Below, piece after piece: positions 1 through 10,599 of a stretch of 64,000 nucleotides of DNA. Source of the DNA: Sphingomonas sp. (GTDB lineage Bacteria > Pseudomonadota > Alphaproteobacteria > Sphingomonadales > Sphingomonadaceae); assembly GCF_019749955.1 (NCBI RefSeq), contig NZ_JAIEPC010000023.1:1-64000 (forward strand). Direction: 5' to 3'. A model generated the notes under the pieces. The model was not told the DNA's origin and made no database searches. It saw only the letters and a program-made list of their open reading frames with translations. Position numbers and translations under genes: made by a program. The number at the start of each line of letters is the position of its first letter. Within the stretch, counting starts at the first letter, position 1.

Positions 1-9
1 AAAACGGGG

Positions 10-870
10 ATGGCCATGAAGCGCTTTGAAGGTACCGCCAGCTATGTCGCGACCGACGATCTGAAAGTCGCGGTCAACGCCGCCGTCACGCTGCGCCGTC
101 CGCTGCTGGTGAAGGGCGAACCCGGCACCGGCAAGACCGTGCTCGCTTACGAAATCGCCAAGGCGGTCGATGCCGAGCTGATCGAATGGAACATCAAATC
201 GACCACCAAGGCGCAGCAAGGCCTGTATGAATATGACGCGGTCGCCCGCCTGCGCGACGGTCAGCTCGGCGACGAGCGGGTGCACGACATCGCCAACTAC
301 ATTCGCAAGGGCAAGCTGTGGGAAGCCTTCACGCGGCCCAAGCCCCCGGTCCTGCTGATCGACGAAATCGACAAGGCCGACATCGAATTCCCCAACGATC
401 TGCTCCAGGAGCTCGATCGCATGGAATTCCATGTCTATGAAACCAAGGAGACGGTACGCGCGGTCGAGCGGCCGATCGTCGTCATCACGTCAAACAACGA
501 AAAGGAACTGCCCGACGCGTTCCTGCGCCGGTGTTTCTTCCACTATATCAAATTCCCCGATCGCGACACGATGCAGGCGATCATCGACGTCCACTTTCCC
601 GGCATCCAGAAGATCCTGGTCAACCGCGCGATGGACATTTTCTATGACGTGCGCGACGTGCCGGGGCTGAAGAAAAAGCCGAGCACGAGCGAGCTGCTCG
701 ACTGGCTCAAGCTGCTGCTGCACGAGGACATGCCTTTGGAAGTCCTGCAGAACCGCGACCCCACCAAGGCGATTCCGCCGCTGCACGGTGCGCTGCTGAA
801 GAACGAACAGGACGTCATGCTGTTCGAACGGCTCGCCTTCATGGCCAAGCGGCAACAGAATAAGGGGTGA
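10..870 (+). CDS. MoxR-family AAA+ ATPase
   Basis: Walker A GEPGTGKT, Walker B VLLIDEIDKAD, sensor region ITSNNEKELPDAFLRRC typical of MoxR AAA+. Confidence 0.93.
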   Translation: MAMKRFEGTASYVATDDLKVAVNAAVTLRRPLLVKGEPGTGKTVLAYEIAKAVDAELIEWNIKSTTKAQQGLYEYDAVARLRDGQLGDERVHDIANYIRKGKLWEAFTRPKPPVLLIDEIDKADIEFPNDLLQELDRMEFHVYETKETVRAVERPIVVITSNNEKELPDAFLRRCFFHYIKFPDRDTMQAIIDVHFPGIQKILVNRAMDIFYDVRDVPGLKKKPSTSELLDWLKLLLHEDMPLEVLQNRDPTKAIPPLHGALLKNEQDVMLFERLAFMAKRQQNKG

Positions 871-1727
871 GCGAGCCTTCGCGTGGCGCGACGCGGTTCG
901 CCCGCGTTCGCGCCCGGCTCGAAGCAGCGCAGCCGACGCGCGGTTGGCAAGGGGCGCTCTACGAATTATGCCTGTTCGGATTCAAACAGGGTTGGGCGTG
1001 CTTGTTCGGCGGGTTGATGCTCGCGCTGCTGATGGGTACCTTCCTGTTTTACCCGAAGGACATGCCGCTCGCGCGTTATGATTTCCTGACGCTTGCCGCG
1101 CTCGCGATCCAAATCGGCATGCTCTGGTTGCGGCTCGAATCGATCGGCGAAGCCAAGGTGATCCTAGCCTTCCACGTGATCGGCACGGTGATGGAATTGT
1201 TCAAGACCAGCGCGGGGTCGTGGATCTACCCCGAGCCGGGGCTGCTCAAGATCGGCGCGGTGCCGCTCTTCTCAGGCTTCATGTACGCCGCCGTCGGCAG
1301 CTATATCGCGCGGGTGTGGCGGATTTTCCGCTTCCGCTACACGCGCTACCCGCCGCGTTGGGTGAGTTATGCGCTGGCGGTTGCGATCTACGTCAATTTC
1401 TTCGCGCATCATTGGCTGCCCGATATCCGGCTTGCGCTGTTCGTCGCGACCGGGCTGCTGTTCTGGCGCACGCGGGTCTATTTCACGCCATTCCGGACGC
1501 CGCGCTGGATGCCGCTGTTGCTCGGCTGGTTCCTGGTGGCAATGTTCATCTGGTTTGCCGAGAATTTGGGCACGCTGTCGCACGCATGGCTTTACCCGGC
1601 GCAGCGCGATGGCTGGACCTTGGTGTCGCCCGAAAAGCTCGGCGCCTGGTATCTGCTGATGATCATATCGTTCGTGCTCGTCGCCGCGCTCCACGGTCGC
1701 GACGAAAGCGATGGCGCGGCGCGATAG
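867..1727 (+). CDS. DUF817 family integral membrane protein
   Basis: Multi-TM ORF with DUF817-like sequence (GFKQGWACLFGG, KTSAGSWIYPEPG, PLFSGFMYAAVGSYIAR); overlaps MoxR stop by 4 nt. Confidence 0.85.
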   Translation: MSEPSRGATRFARVRARLEAAQPTRGWQGALYELCLFGFKQGWACLFGGLMLALLMGTFLFYPKDMPLARYDFLTLAALAIQIGMLWLRLESIGEAKVILAFHVIGTVMELFKTSAGSWIYPEPGLLKIGAVPLFSGFMYAAVGSYIARVWRIFRFRYTRYPPRWVSYALAVAIYVNFFAHHWLPDIRLALFVATGLLFWRTRVYFTPFRTPRWMPLLLGWFLVAMFIWFAENLGTLSHAWLYPAQRDGWTLVSPEKLGAWYLLMIISFVLVAALHGRDESDGAAR

Positions 1728-1742
1728 CCGAGCTATGCTGCG

Positions 1743-2186
1743 ATGCTTGAGGAGAAAGCGATGCTGACCTTGGTGGTAACGGTGCTGGCGGTGATGGCGA
1801 TGCTCGAGCGGTGGCGCGACCTGCCTGCGGTCCGGCCACTGCGACGCCTGCTGATCGACAAGCCCGCCGCGTGGCTCAACACCCTCACCCGCAGGCATCT
1901 GATCTTTGCCACGCTGATGCTGGTGATCGTCATCACCGGCGGGGAAATGCTCGCGGCGCTTGGCCCGCTCGATATGTCGCTGATCCTGCTGTGGGACGTG
2001 TCGGCGTTCATCGATGTGGCGGTTGCGGTGACGACACTCGCCGCCAGTGCGCGCATCACGCGTGGCTGGAACCTGCTTGCGCCGTGGCGACCGATCCGCA
2101 CCAGCCGCCCCCGAGCCCGCCGCCGCCCGACCGCGCGCAAGCCCGGGAACGACGACGACGCCCATGGGTGGCTGCTCGCCGCGTGA
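1743..2186 (+). CDS. small membrane protein, hypothetical
   Basis: 147-aa ORF with hydrophobic segments and basic C-terminus, same strand as and 15 bp after DUF817 gene. Confidence 0.6.
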   Translation: MLEEKAMLTLVVTVLAVMAMLERWRDLPAVRPLRRLLIDKPAAWLNTLTRRHLIFATLMLVIVITGGEMLAALGPLDMSLILLWDVSAFIDVAVAVTTLAASARITRGWNLLAPWRPIRTSRPRARRRPTARKPGNDDDAHGWLLAA

Positions 2187-2190
2187 TCCC

Positions 2191-3024
2191 CTACCCCGGC
2201 TTGCGCGGATGCAGCGCCCGGTCCTGCGACAGCGCGCGCATCAGCCGGTCGCGCCAGCGGCGATAGCCCGCCTCGTTCGGGTGCAGGGCGTCGTTGAAAT
2301 AGCTCTGGATCTGCGCGCCCTTGGCGTCGACAAAGGCGGGATAGAGATCGAGGAAACGGACAAAGCCCGCATAGGGCGGGCGCGCGATAATGTCGGCGAG
2401 GCGTTCGTTGATCGGCCGCACAATATCGCGGTTGCGCGCCTCTTCGTTGCTCGGCAGCAGCGATTGCAGCACGATCCGCGCACCGGGCTTGCGCGCGTGG
2501 ACCGCGTCGACAATCGCCATCACGCCGGCAAAGATGCTGTCGGCGGCGGGCTGCTCGGCGCCATAGCTGTTGTTGATGCCGGCCATGATGATCACATAAT
2601 CAGGATCGAGTGCGGGTGCGTCGAGCTCGCCCAGCCCGCCCGATACTTTGGGCAGCAGCCGGTGGAGGATATGTTCGGTGCGATCGCCCGAAATGCCGAT
2701 GTTGAGCGCCTTATAGGCGGGATCGGCACCGCTGAAGCTTTCGTCCCACACCGCGCGACCATTGCGCTGGCCCGCCACCCACGGATTGTCGCCGAGCAGC
2801 CAGAAATCGGTGATCGAATCGCCGATGAACACGAGCCGGTAGCTGGGCAGTGCCGCTTGGTCTTCGAGCGCTTTGGCAATCGCGATCTGGCGCTCCTGCC
2901 AATAATCCATCCGGGCGATCGGCTGCGTGGCCTTGAAGTCGCGGCCCGTTGCCGTCCCCGCGAGCATCGTCGCGGCGAGCAGCGCAAAGCCAAGCCGCCA
3001 CGGTAAAGTTGATCGCCCTTGCAT
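2191..3024 (-). CDS. SGNH/GDSL-type hydrolase, secreted
   Basis: Signal-peptide-like N-terminus; block I FIGDSITDFW, block III-like IIMAGINNSYG, C-terminal DALHPNEAGYRRW. Confidence 0.88.
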   Translation of the reverse strand: MQGRSTLPWRLGFALLAATMLAGTATGRDFKATQPIARMDYWQERQIAIAKALEDQAALPSYRLVFIGDSITDFWLLGDNPWVAGQRNGRAVWDESFSGADPAYKALNIGISGDRTEHILHRLLPKVSGGLGELDAPALDPDYVIIMAGINNSYGAEQPAADSIFAGVMAIVDAVHARKPGARIVLQSLLPSNEEARNRDIVRPINERLADIIARPPYAGFVRFLDLYPAFVDAKGAQIQSYFNDALHPNEAGYRRWRDRLMRALSQDRALHPRKPG

Positions 3025-3174
3025 CGCATGCCCCTATTTTGGCCCTCACCTCAGGACATCGGCCAGCGGCGGTGCGCTGGCAAGGGCTGCCCGCTCCCGC
3101 CGCGCGCAAATAAAAATCGCCGTTAACCACATCGGCCAACGCTTCGGCGACGGGATCGAGTGCAGGTAGCACTG

Positions 3175-3729
3175 ATGCGTTTTCCTGTGCCGATTCTTGC
3201 TCTGTGTGCGCTGCTGATGGCAGCACCCGGATCGGCGTCGCTGCTCGATTATGTCGGCGAATGCGTCCCCTTTGCGCGCGCCGCGTCGGGCATCCAGATC
3301 TACGGCGATGCGTGGACGTGGTGGAACCAGGCCCAAGGGCGCTATGCCCGTGGCACCAGGCCAAACCTCGGCAGCGTCATTGTCTTTGCGCGGTCATCGC
3401 GGCTTCAGCGCGGCCATGTCGCGGTCGTCAGCCGTATCGTTGACCGGCGCGTGCTGATGATCACGCACGCCAATTGGTCGCGCCAGAATGGCGCGCGCGG
3501 GCATGTCGAACAGGATGTGACGCTCACCGATGTGTCGCCCGACAATGACTGGAGCGAAGTGAAGGTCTGGTTCCGCGACACGACGGGGCTCGGGACCACC
3601 ATCTATCCGGTCTATGGTTTCATCTATGGCAAACCCGTCACGGCACAGCTTGCCCCGGCGCGCCCGGCGCGTGAACTGACCGGCGCCAAGCCCGATTATG
3701 TCGGTGCGTTGATCGACGCCTATCGCTGA
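3175..3729 (+). CDS. CHAP domain-containing protein
   Basis: Signal peptide then ECVPFARAASGI...GDAWTWW...GSVIVFARSSRLQRGHVAVVSRIVD...ITHANW (Cys/His CHAP pattern). Confidence 0.88.
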   Translation: MRFPVPILALCALLMAAPGSASLLDYVGECVPFARAASGIQIYGDAWTWWNQAQGRYARGTRPNLGSVIVFARSSRLQRGHVAVVSRIVDRRVLMITHANWSRQNGARGHVEQDVTLTDVSPDNDWSEVKVWFRDTTGLGTTIYPVYGFIYGKPVTAQLAPARPARELTGAKPDYVGALIDAYR

Positions 3730-3736
3730 CGCGCGC

Positions 3737-5215
3737 TCAGGCGGCCTGGACGGCCGGGCCGCGCATCATGGCAAGGCTGGCCTCGAGCGCGTCCTGCGAG
3801 ATTGATTGCGCGGTCGCGGTTAGCGTGTCGACGTAAGCGAGCTCGTAATTGCCCCAGCGCCGCCCGTTGAACCACAGCGGCACGAACACAGTCTTGAGCG
3901 GCAGAAACGCGTCATGTCCCAGCGCCATGCAATAGCAGCTCAGCATCGCGGGCGCTTCGCTGGCAACGGCGCGGCCGGTGGAATCGTCGAGCCCCATTTG
4001 GCGACGATTGCGTGACCAGGTGTTGTTCCACTCGGCATCGCGCCCCTGCGGCTGCGAGCGCAGCGTCAAATGGGTGGGCAGGTAGCCGTCGACATTGCTG
4101 ATCACCGAGCCAATTGACTTGTCGATCTCGCGCGTGACCCGGTCGAGGATGGGCCGGATATGCCGGTCGGCAAAATCGCAGAAGCCGACATTGTGTTGTA
4201 GCGGATTGGTGCCGGGAACCGGACAGTAATCGGTGTCAAACACCTCGGCCATGCCGATCTCGCCGCGACGGATTCCCGCCTCGACGACGTCCATGATCTC
4301 GCGTGCGACCCCTTTGGCGCGTTCGATCAGCGGGCTGTCGTCGATCGTGATGCCCGAATGCGCGAGTTGATCGAGCATCAGGTTGCACGCGGTCTCCAAC
4401 CCCTCCAGCCGACCGCGCGCTTTGCGCAGCGCGGCACCGTTTTTGCGCGTGGCCTGTGCCGATACTGCCAAGCCATGCTGGGCAGCGGCGATGCTGCGCT
4501 GCATCTGCGCGCTGCTCACAGCGATGTCATCGGTCTGCACGTCGACGCGGGCGACGATCGTGCCGAGATCAGCGACGGTGGCCTTGATCGCGCCGAAGCG
4601 CTCGGCCGCCGCGCGCCCCTTCGCGGCGCCATCGGTCACTTCGCGGGTAAAAGCATTGGCTTCTTCGGCCAGGGCAGCGACCGTCCGGTCAATCCGCTGG
4701 GTCGCATCGCGTGTGTGCTGCGCCAAGCGTTTGACTTCGGTCGCGACCACGGCGAACGCGCTACCCTGCCCGCCCGCACGCGCTGCCTCGATCGCGGCGT
4801 TGAGCGCAAGCATGTTGGTTTGCTGCGCGATCCCGCCGATCAGCTGCGACACTTGCTGCACCTGATCGAGCGCCTCCGCCATCCGCGCCACGCGCGTGCT
4901 GAGCTGGACAATCCGGTCGGAAACCTCGCTGAAATTGCCAATCGAGTCGACGATCGCCGCCGTCCCCTGCGTCAACTGCGTCTTGGCCCGATCGGTCAGC
5001 GCGCGCGCCTCGGCAATGGCAGCGGCAACGCTTGCCTGATCATTGGCGAGCGCGTCGGCGACGGCGTCGAACCCGTCGAGATCGGCTATTGTGCGGTCAA
5101 TCTGGTCAGACGCAAGCGTGACATGGCCGCCAACGTCGGCGCATTCCATCACCAGCGTGCCGCACTGGCGTGCGACATCGACGATGATGGCTTCGATCTT
5201 TGCTGTCTGATCCAT
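3737..5215 (-). CDS. soluble methyl-accepting chemotaxis protein with C-terminal sensor-like region
   Basis: MCP tip [41 protein letters not shown]; no TM segments; start MDQTAKIEA chosen within a longer open frame. Confidence 0.88.
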   Translation of the reverse strand: MDQTAKIEAIIVDVARQCGTLVMECADVGGHVTLASDQIDRTIADLDGFDAVADALANDQASVAAAIAEARALTDRAKTQLTQGTAAIVDSIGNFSEVSDRIVQLSTRVARMAEALDQVQQVSQLIGGIAQQTNMLALNAAIEAARAGGQGSAFAVVATEVKRLAQHTRDATQRIDRTVAALAEEANAFTREVTDGAAKGRAAAERFGAIKATVADLGTIVARVDVQTDDIAVSSAQMQRSIAAAQHGLAVSAQATRKNGAALRKARGRLEGLETACNLMLDQLAHSGITIDDSPLIERAKGVAREIMDVVEAGIRRGEIGMAEVFDTDYCPVPGTNPLQHNVGFCDFADRHIRPILDRVTREIDKSIGSVISNVDGYLPTHLTLRSQPQGRDAEWNNTWSRNRRQMGLDDSTGRAVASEAPAMLSCYCMALGHDAFLPLKTVFVPLWFNGRRWGNYELAYVDTLTATAQSISQDALEASLAMMRGPAVQAA

Positions 5216-5350
5216 CCGCCCCGATTTCCCCGAGTCCGAGCAATAATCCGACAAGGTAAATGCACCTTTAAGGCGGTGTGGCGGGGGGACCCACACTGGG
5301 TGGGCGCCAGCGCCATTGCGTCGCGGCGTGCGCGCGGGCATGATTGCGAC

Positions 5351-6529
5351 ATGTTTCTCAACTTCCTCGACGAGCTGCGCAGCGCCGGCATCCCCGCGAG
5401 CCTGAAGGAGCATCTGCTGCTGCTCGAAGCGCTCGACGCCGAAGTGATCGATCGCACGCCCGAGGATTTTTATTACCTCTCGCGCGCGGTCTATGTGAAG
5501 GACGAGGGGCTGCTCGATAAATTCGACCAGGTCTTTGCCAAGGTGTTTCGCGGCATCGCCACGACCTATGCGACCGAAGGCGCCGAAATCCCCGAGGACT
5601 GGCTGCGCGCGGTCGCCGAGAAATATCTGAGCGCCGAGGAAATGGAAGCGATCAAGTCGCTTGGCTCGTGGGACGAGATCATGGCGACGCTGAAGGAGCG
5701 GCTCGCCGAGCAAAAGGGTCGCCACGAAGGCGGCAATAAATGGGTCGGCACCAAGGGCACCTCGCCCTATGGCAATTCGGGCTATAATCCCGAAGGCGTG
5801 CGCATCGGCGGCGAAAGCAAGCACAAGCGCGCGCTGAAAGTGTGGGACCAGCGCGAGTTCCGCAATCTCGACAACACTCGCGAGCTTGGGACGCGCAACA
5901 TCAAGATCGCGCTGCGCCGCTTGCGCCGGTTCGCGCGCGAAGGCGCTGCCGACGAGCTCGACATTGACGCGACGATCGACGGTACCGCGCGGCAGGGCTG
6001 GCTCGACGTCGTGATGCGGCCCGAGCGGCACAATGCGGTAAAGCTGCTGCTGTTCCTCGACGTCGGCGGTTCGATGGACCCTTGGGTCAAGCTGTGCGAG
6101 GAGCTGTTTTCGGCGGCGACGACCGAGTTCAAGAACCTCGAATTCTTCTACTTCCACAATTGCCCTTATGAAGGCGTGTGGAAGGACAATCGGCGGCGCT
6201 TTTCCGAACGCACGCCGATGTGGGATGTGCTCCATAAATATGGCCATGATTACAAGCTGGTGATCGTCGGCGATGCGTCGATGAGTCCCTATGAAATCAC
6301 CCACCCCGGCGGCTCGGTCGAGCATTTCAACGAGGAATCGGGCGCGGTCTGGCTGCACCGGTTGGCGACGACCTATCCGGCGACGGTGTGGCTCAACCCG
6401 ATCCCGAGCGAGCAATGGGGCTATTCGCAGTCGATCCGCATCATCCGCGAGTTGGTGAACGACCGCATGTACCCGCTGACGCTGGCGGGCCTCGACGAGG
6501 GGATGCGGGAGCTGACGCGGAAACGGTGA
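5351..6529 (+). CDS. VWA domain-containing CoxE-like protein
   Basis: [33 protein letters not shown]-like [11 protein letters not shown]; partner family of MoxR ATPases. Confidence 0.9.
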   Translation: MFLNFLDELRSAGIPASLKEHLLLLEALDAEVIDRTPEDFYYLSRAVYVKDEGLLDKFDQVFAKVFRGIATTYATEGAEIPEDWLRAVAEKYLSAEEMEAIKSLGSWDEIMATLKERLAEQKGRHEGGNKWVGTKGTSPYGNSGYNPEGVRIGGESKHKRALKVWDQREFRNLDNTRELGTRNIKIALRRLRRFAREGAADELDIDATIDGTARQGWLDVVMRPERHNAVKLLLFLDVGGSMDPWVKLCEELFSAATTEFKNLEFFYFHNCPYEGVWKDNRRRFSERTPMWDVLHKYGHDYKLVIVGDASMSPYEITHPGGSVEHFNEESGAVWLHRLATTYPATVWLNPIPSEQWGYSQSIRIIRELVNDRMYPLTLAGLDEGMRELTRKR

Positions 6530-6617
6530 TGCGGGCGCCGACAGTTTGATCGACGTCAATGCCGCCCGCCGCTGAAGGGGCGATGGTCGCTTCGATCCTG
6601 TTGATCGGAGAAACGCC

Positions 6618-6746
6618 ATGACCCTGTTGTTCGACGAACCCTTTCTCGCGCTTGCGCTGCTGGCGATGACGACCTTTGCGCTCGTGCTTGGCTATGTCAG
6701 CCTGACCGACCGCGATCCGGTTGAGCGTGACGGCACGATCGCTTAG
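6618..6746 (+). CDS. 42-aa small membrane protein
   Basis: ATG preceded by gatcggagaaacgcc (RBS-like); [42 protein letters not shown], one TM segment; shorter than the ORF-track cutoff. Confidence 0.5.
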   Translation: MTLLFDEPFLALALLAMTTFALVLGYVSLTDRDPVERDGTIA

Positions 6747-6887
6747 CCGCGACCTCGCTTCGTCGCACGCCCGATTCGCTTTGCCGCAAACACGCTTCCC
6801 TTACGATTTCCGGGAGTCGTGCCTTGTGCGATAGGCCGGGCCACGGATTTGGGAGACGTCGGCACCGCAGCAACATCGGGGGACAGC

Positions 6888-7448
6888 ATGAAGCAGGCAC
6901 GCACGCGTCAACGCCATTCGCATCGTGATCGGAACGCCTCGGACGTCGGTCATGCGCCGCAACGCCCGCCGGTGACCCCGCCGCGATCGACTGAACGCAG
7001 TGCAATACCGCTGCCCGATGTCGATGAACCGCTGGTCGAATGCGGGCCGCTCAGCCGCCAGAGCCGCCGTCAGGAGCGTCGGGCACAGGCCAAGGCCGCG
7101 CGTCGGCGGGGGGCGCCGGTGTCGTTGGCGGCGCTCGTGCCGACCGAAACGGCAGTGGTTGCGGCCGTCGCGCCGGTGGCCGACGCCATCGCCCCGCTTG
7201 CTGCGCCCATCGCCGAACGCGCCGAGCAGGCTGCGCCCGATCCCGCGATGACGCCGCTGCCGCGCCACATGGCGCTCGCCAAGCCGCGCAGTCGGACGAT
7301 GATCATTCTCGACCGACTGTTTCGCGGACCCTTCCGCCGCCGCCCGATTGAGGCGCTGCCGCCGGTCGACCAGCTGCGGATGCTGCGCGATGATCTCGCG
7401 AGTGTGCAGACGACGATCGACCGGCTGCTCGCCAACGCGGCGGTGTGA
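6888..7448 (+). CDS. hypothetical protein (basic, Ala/Pro/Arg-rich)
   Basis: ORF from MKQARTRQRHSHRD; abuts the convergent DUF1343 gene. Confidence 0.5.
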   Translation: MKQARTRQRHSHRDRNASDVGHAPQRPPVTPPRSTERSAIPLPDVDEPLVECGPLSRQSRRQERRAQAKAARRRGAPVSLAALVPTETAVVAAVAPVADAIAPLAAPIAERAEQAAPDPAMTPLPRHMALAKPRSRTMIILDRLFRGPFRRRPIEALPPVDQLRMLRDDLASVQTTIDRLLANAAV

Positions 7449-7455
7449 CCAGCGC

Positions 7456-8661
7456 TCACGCCTCCGGATAGCGCAGGAAGCGGCGTCGGACCTGCGCCCA
7501 AGCGGCTTCGCCGGGGCTGGCCATCGCGTCCAGATCGACCGGCGTCATTGCCCCGTCATCGACCCACTCGCGCAAGCCCGTGCCGCCGTTGATGACGTCG
7601 ATCGCCAGCTTGCCGAATTCATATTCGTAAGGGAAATCGCGCCACAGGTCGTAATCGGGCCGCAGGCGGCGGATCGCCTTGAAGGCGAGCGCCTGCACGC
7701 GCCAAGGCCGGAACGCCGCGTGGTCGTATCCCGGCCCCTCGGCGTGGATATGGACGCCGTTGCACAGCTGGCCGACATGCTTGTGGAAGGTCGGCTGGAA
7801 CCAGATGTCGCGCAGCGTGCAGCCCGCGAGCCACTCGGGCGCCAATCGCTGCATCTCGGCGATGATCGCCGCTGCATCGAGATCGGGGGCGCCGAAGATT
7901 TCGAGCGGGCGGGTCGTCCCGCGCCCTTCGGACAAGGTCGTGCCTTCGAGCATCACCGTGCCGGGATAGGCGCGCGCCATGTTGACGTTGGGGGCATTGG
8001 GGCTGGGGTTGATCCAGACGCGGTCGGCGGGCCAGCCGAAGCCGGGCGCGGCATCGGGCGCCCAGCCCTCCATCTCGATCACGCGGTAGTCGACGTCGAG
8101 CTTGTAGTGATCGATGAACCAGTGGCCGATCTCGCCGAGCGTCATCCCATGGCGCATCGGCATCGGCCCTGCACCGACGAAGCTCTCCCAGCCGCGCAGC
8201 AAGGTCAGCCCTTCGATCGGGCGGCCGGCAGGATTGGGGCGGTCGAGCACCCACACCGACTTGCCATGCGCGGCAGCGGCTTCGAGCACGTAGAGCAAGG
8301 TCGTGATGAAGGTGTAGATGCGCGTGCCGAGGTCTTGCAGGTCGACGAGGATCACGTCGAACGTGTGCATCGACTGGCCCGTCGGGCGGCGGACTTCGCC
8401 GTAGAGGCTGAAGACGGGAATATTGTAGCGCGGATCGGTGAAGTCGGGCGACTCCATCATGTTATCCTGCAAGTCGCCGCGCACGCCATGCTGCGGCCCG
8501 AACATCGCCGAGACGTTGAGACCACAGGCGACGAGCGCGTCGAGCGAATGCGTCAGGTTCTCGGTCACCGAAGCGGGATGCGCGAGGAGGGCGACGCGTT
8601 TGCCTTCGAGCGGCTTACGCAAGGCGGGGTCGGCGAGCAGGCGATCGATACCGAAGTTCAT
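7456..8661 (-). CDS. DUF1343 / NamZ-like exo-beta-N-acetylmuramidase family protein
   Basis: LLAHPASVTENLTHSLDAL...MFGPQHGVRGDLQDNM...VDLQDLGTRIYTF...VLDRPNPAGG-like motifs. Confidence 0.92.
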   Translation of the reverse strand: MNFGIDRLLADPALRKPLEGKRVALLAHPASVTENLTHSLDALVACGLNVSAMFGPQHGVRGDLQDNMMESPDFTDPRYNIPVFSLYGEVRRPTGQSMHTFDVILVDLQDLGTRIYTFITTLLYVLEAAAAHGKSVWVLDRPNPAGRPIEGLTLLRGWESFVGAGPMPMRHGMTLGEIGHWFIDHYKLDVDYRVIEMEGWAPDAAPGFGWPADRVWINPSPNAPNVNMARAYPGTVMLEGTTLSEGRGTTRPLEIFGAPDLDAAAIIAEMQRLAPEWLAGCTLRDIWFQPTFHKHVGQLCNGVHIHAEGPGYDHAAFRPWRVQALAFKAIRRLRPDYDLWRDFPYEYEFGKLAIDVINGGTGLREWVDDGAMTPVDLDAMASPGEAAWAQVRRRFLRYPEA

Positions 8662-9206
8662 ATGGCGTCAGGTGCCGGGAGGGTCGCGATAAAGCAATCC
8701 CGGTTATGGAAATCGGGGTTGCCCAGCCCATGGCTGAGCGCGAAATAATTCTTCGCGCCGTCGAGCGTTTCGATCACCGCGCTCAACCCCAATTGCCAGG
8801 CCGCATCCACGGGCAAATCGGGCACGCGCCAGCGCGTCATCAGCGTGGTGTCGAAGCCGAACCAGATGAACGGTCGGAGCGGTGCAGCTTCAGCCCGGCG
8901 CATCCCGGCACGATAATCGTCGAAGCGATAGGCAGCCCAGCGCTTCGACGACGCCATGTTGAGCTCGACATAAGCAGGATCGCCCGCCACCCCGACAAAG
9001 GCTTCGACGCAACTATGCTGCCAGAGGCCATCGCTGAATCCGGGCGGTAGCGAAATCGGCCAGCGCACCTCTTCGCGGCGGCCAAGCGTGCGGAAACTGA
9101 TCGAGAGAATATCGTCGTGGCGGCGCACCAGCGCCATGATCTGATCGATCGCATCGCCCGGATTGCTGGGATGCGGCCGCAGCCGAAATGAGTGGGCTTG
9201 CGTCAC
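8658..9206 (-). CDS. DOMON-like domain protein
   Basis: [30 protein letters not shown]...[24 protein letters not shown]; 4-nt overlap with DUF1343 gene; GTG start. Confidence 0.82.
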   Translation of the reverse strand: MTQAHSFRLRPHPSNPGDAIDQIMALVRRHDDILSISFRTLGRREEVRWPISLPPGFSDGLWQHSCVEAFVGVAGDPAYVELNMASSKRWAAYRFDDYRAGMRRAEAAPLRPFIWFGFDTTLMTRWRVPDLPVDAAWQLGLSAVIETLDGAKNYFALSHGLGNPDFHNRDCFIATLPAPDAI

Positions 9207-9248
9207 TCTAGGAAATCGCGCGCCAGATCGCTATGTGCGCGGCATCCC

Positions 9249-10586
9249 ATGGCAACTATTCTCCCCTCCCCGCCGAAGATCGGCATGGTCTCGCTTGGCT
9301 GTCCCAAGAATCTCGTCGACAGCGAACGCATCCTGACAAAGCTGCGCAGCGATGGCTATGCCTTGTCGGGCGATTATGCCGGCGCCGACGTCGTGCTGGT
9401 CAACACCTGCGGCTTTCTCGATTCGGCGAAGGAGGAGTCGCTGGAGGCGATCGGCGAAGCGCTGGCCGAAAATGGCCGCGTCATCGTCACCGGCTGCATG
9501 GGCAAGGAAGCGGAGATGATCCGCGCGAAATTCCCCAACGTGCTCGCGGTGACCGGCGCGCATCAGTATGAGGAAGTCGTCGGCGCGGTCCACGAAGCTG
9601 CGCCAATGCCACCGAGCGCGTTCCTCAATCTCGTCCCCGAAAGCGGGCTGAAGCTGACGCCGCGCCACTATAGCTATTTGAAGATCTCCGAAGGCTGCAA
9701 CCACCGCTGCGCCTTTTGCATCATCCCGAGCTTGCGCGGCGATCTCGCCAGCCGCCGCCCCGATGCGATTCTGCGCGAGGCGGAGAAGCTGGTCGCGGCG
9801 GGCACGCGCGAGCTGCTGGTGATCAGCCAGGACACCTCGGCCTATGGTGTCGATATCCGGCATCAGCCCCGCGAATGGCACGGGCGCGAAGTACGCGCGC
9901 ACATGACCGATCTGGCGCGCGAACTGGGGTCGCTCGGCGCGTGGGTGCGGCTGCACTATGTCTATCCCTATCCGCATGTCGATCAGGTGATCCCGCTGAT
10001 GGCCGAGGGGTTGATCACGCCCTATCTCGACATTCCGTTCCAGCATGCGAGCGCCAAGGTGCTGAAGCTGATGAAGCGCCCGGCGAACGAGGCCAAGGTG
10101 CTCGAGCGTATCCGCAACTGGCGCAGCATTGCCCCCGACATCACGATCCGGTCGACCTTCGTCGTCGGCTTCCCCGGCGAGACCGAGGATGATTTCGCCT
10201 ATCTGATGGACTGGCTGGAGGAAGCCCAGCTCGACCGCGTCGGCGCGTTCCGCTTCGAGCCGGTCGAAGGCGCGGCGGCGAATGCGCTGCCCGATCCGGT
10301 GCCCGAGGAAGTGAAGGAAGAACGCTACGCCCGGCTGATGGCGCTCACCGCGCGCATCTCGGCCGATAAGCTCGCCGCCAAGATCGGGCGGACGCTGCCG
10401 GTGATCATCGATCTGGTCGATGAAGAGACCGGCGGCGCGACGGGGCGCAGCGAGGCCGACGCGCCCGAGATCGACGGCGAAGTCCATCTGCGCGACGCGG
10501 GGCACCTCGCGCAGGGCGACATTGTCGATGTGGTCGTCGAGGATGCCGATGAGCACGATCTGTTCGGGGTGCCGGTCGCAGACTGA
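9249..10586 (+). CDS. rimO: ribosomal protein S12 methylthiotransferase RimO
   Basis: [15 protein letters not shown], radical [23 protein letters not shown]-terminal TRAM-like region. Confidence 0.97.
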   Translation: MATILPSPPKIGMVSLGCPKNLVDSERILTKLRSDGYALSGDYAGADVVLVNTCGFLDSAKEESLEAIGEALAENGRVIVTGCMGKEAEMIRAKFPNVLAVTGAHQYEEVVGAVHEAAPMPPSAFLNLVPESGLKLTPRHYSYLKISEGCNHRCAFCIIPSLRGDLASRRPDAILREAEKLVAAGTRELLVISQDTSAYGVDIRHQPREWHGREVRAHMTDLARELGSLGAWVRLHYVYPYPHVDQVIPLMAEGLITPYLDIPFQHASAKVLKLMKRPANEAKVLERIRNWRSIAPDITIRSTFVVGFPGETEDDFAYLMDWLEEAQLDRVGAFRFEPVEGAAANALPDPVPEEVKEERYARLMALTARISADKLAAKIGRTLPVIIDLVDEETGGATGRSEADAPEIDGEVHLRDAGHLAQGDIVDVVVEDADEHDLFGVPVAD

Positions 10587-10599
10587 CGTGCAGGTGCGA

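Noticed and set aside
5216-6619. N-terminal extension of the MCP open frame (to 960 aa)
   Set aside because: It is the complement of the VWA gene; the MCP starts at MDQTAKIEA (5215).
7348-8748. 466-aa plus-strand ORF
   Set aside because: Antisense shadow of the DUF1343 gene in high-GC DNA; composition is typical of a complementary frame (Arg/Asp/His-rich).
9231-10556. 441-aa minus-strand ORF
   Set aside because: Complement frame of rimO, no recognisable domain.
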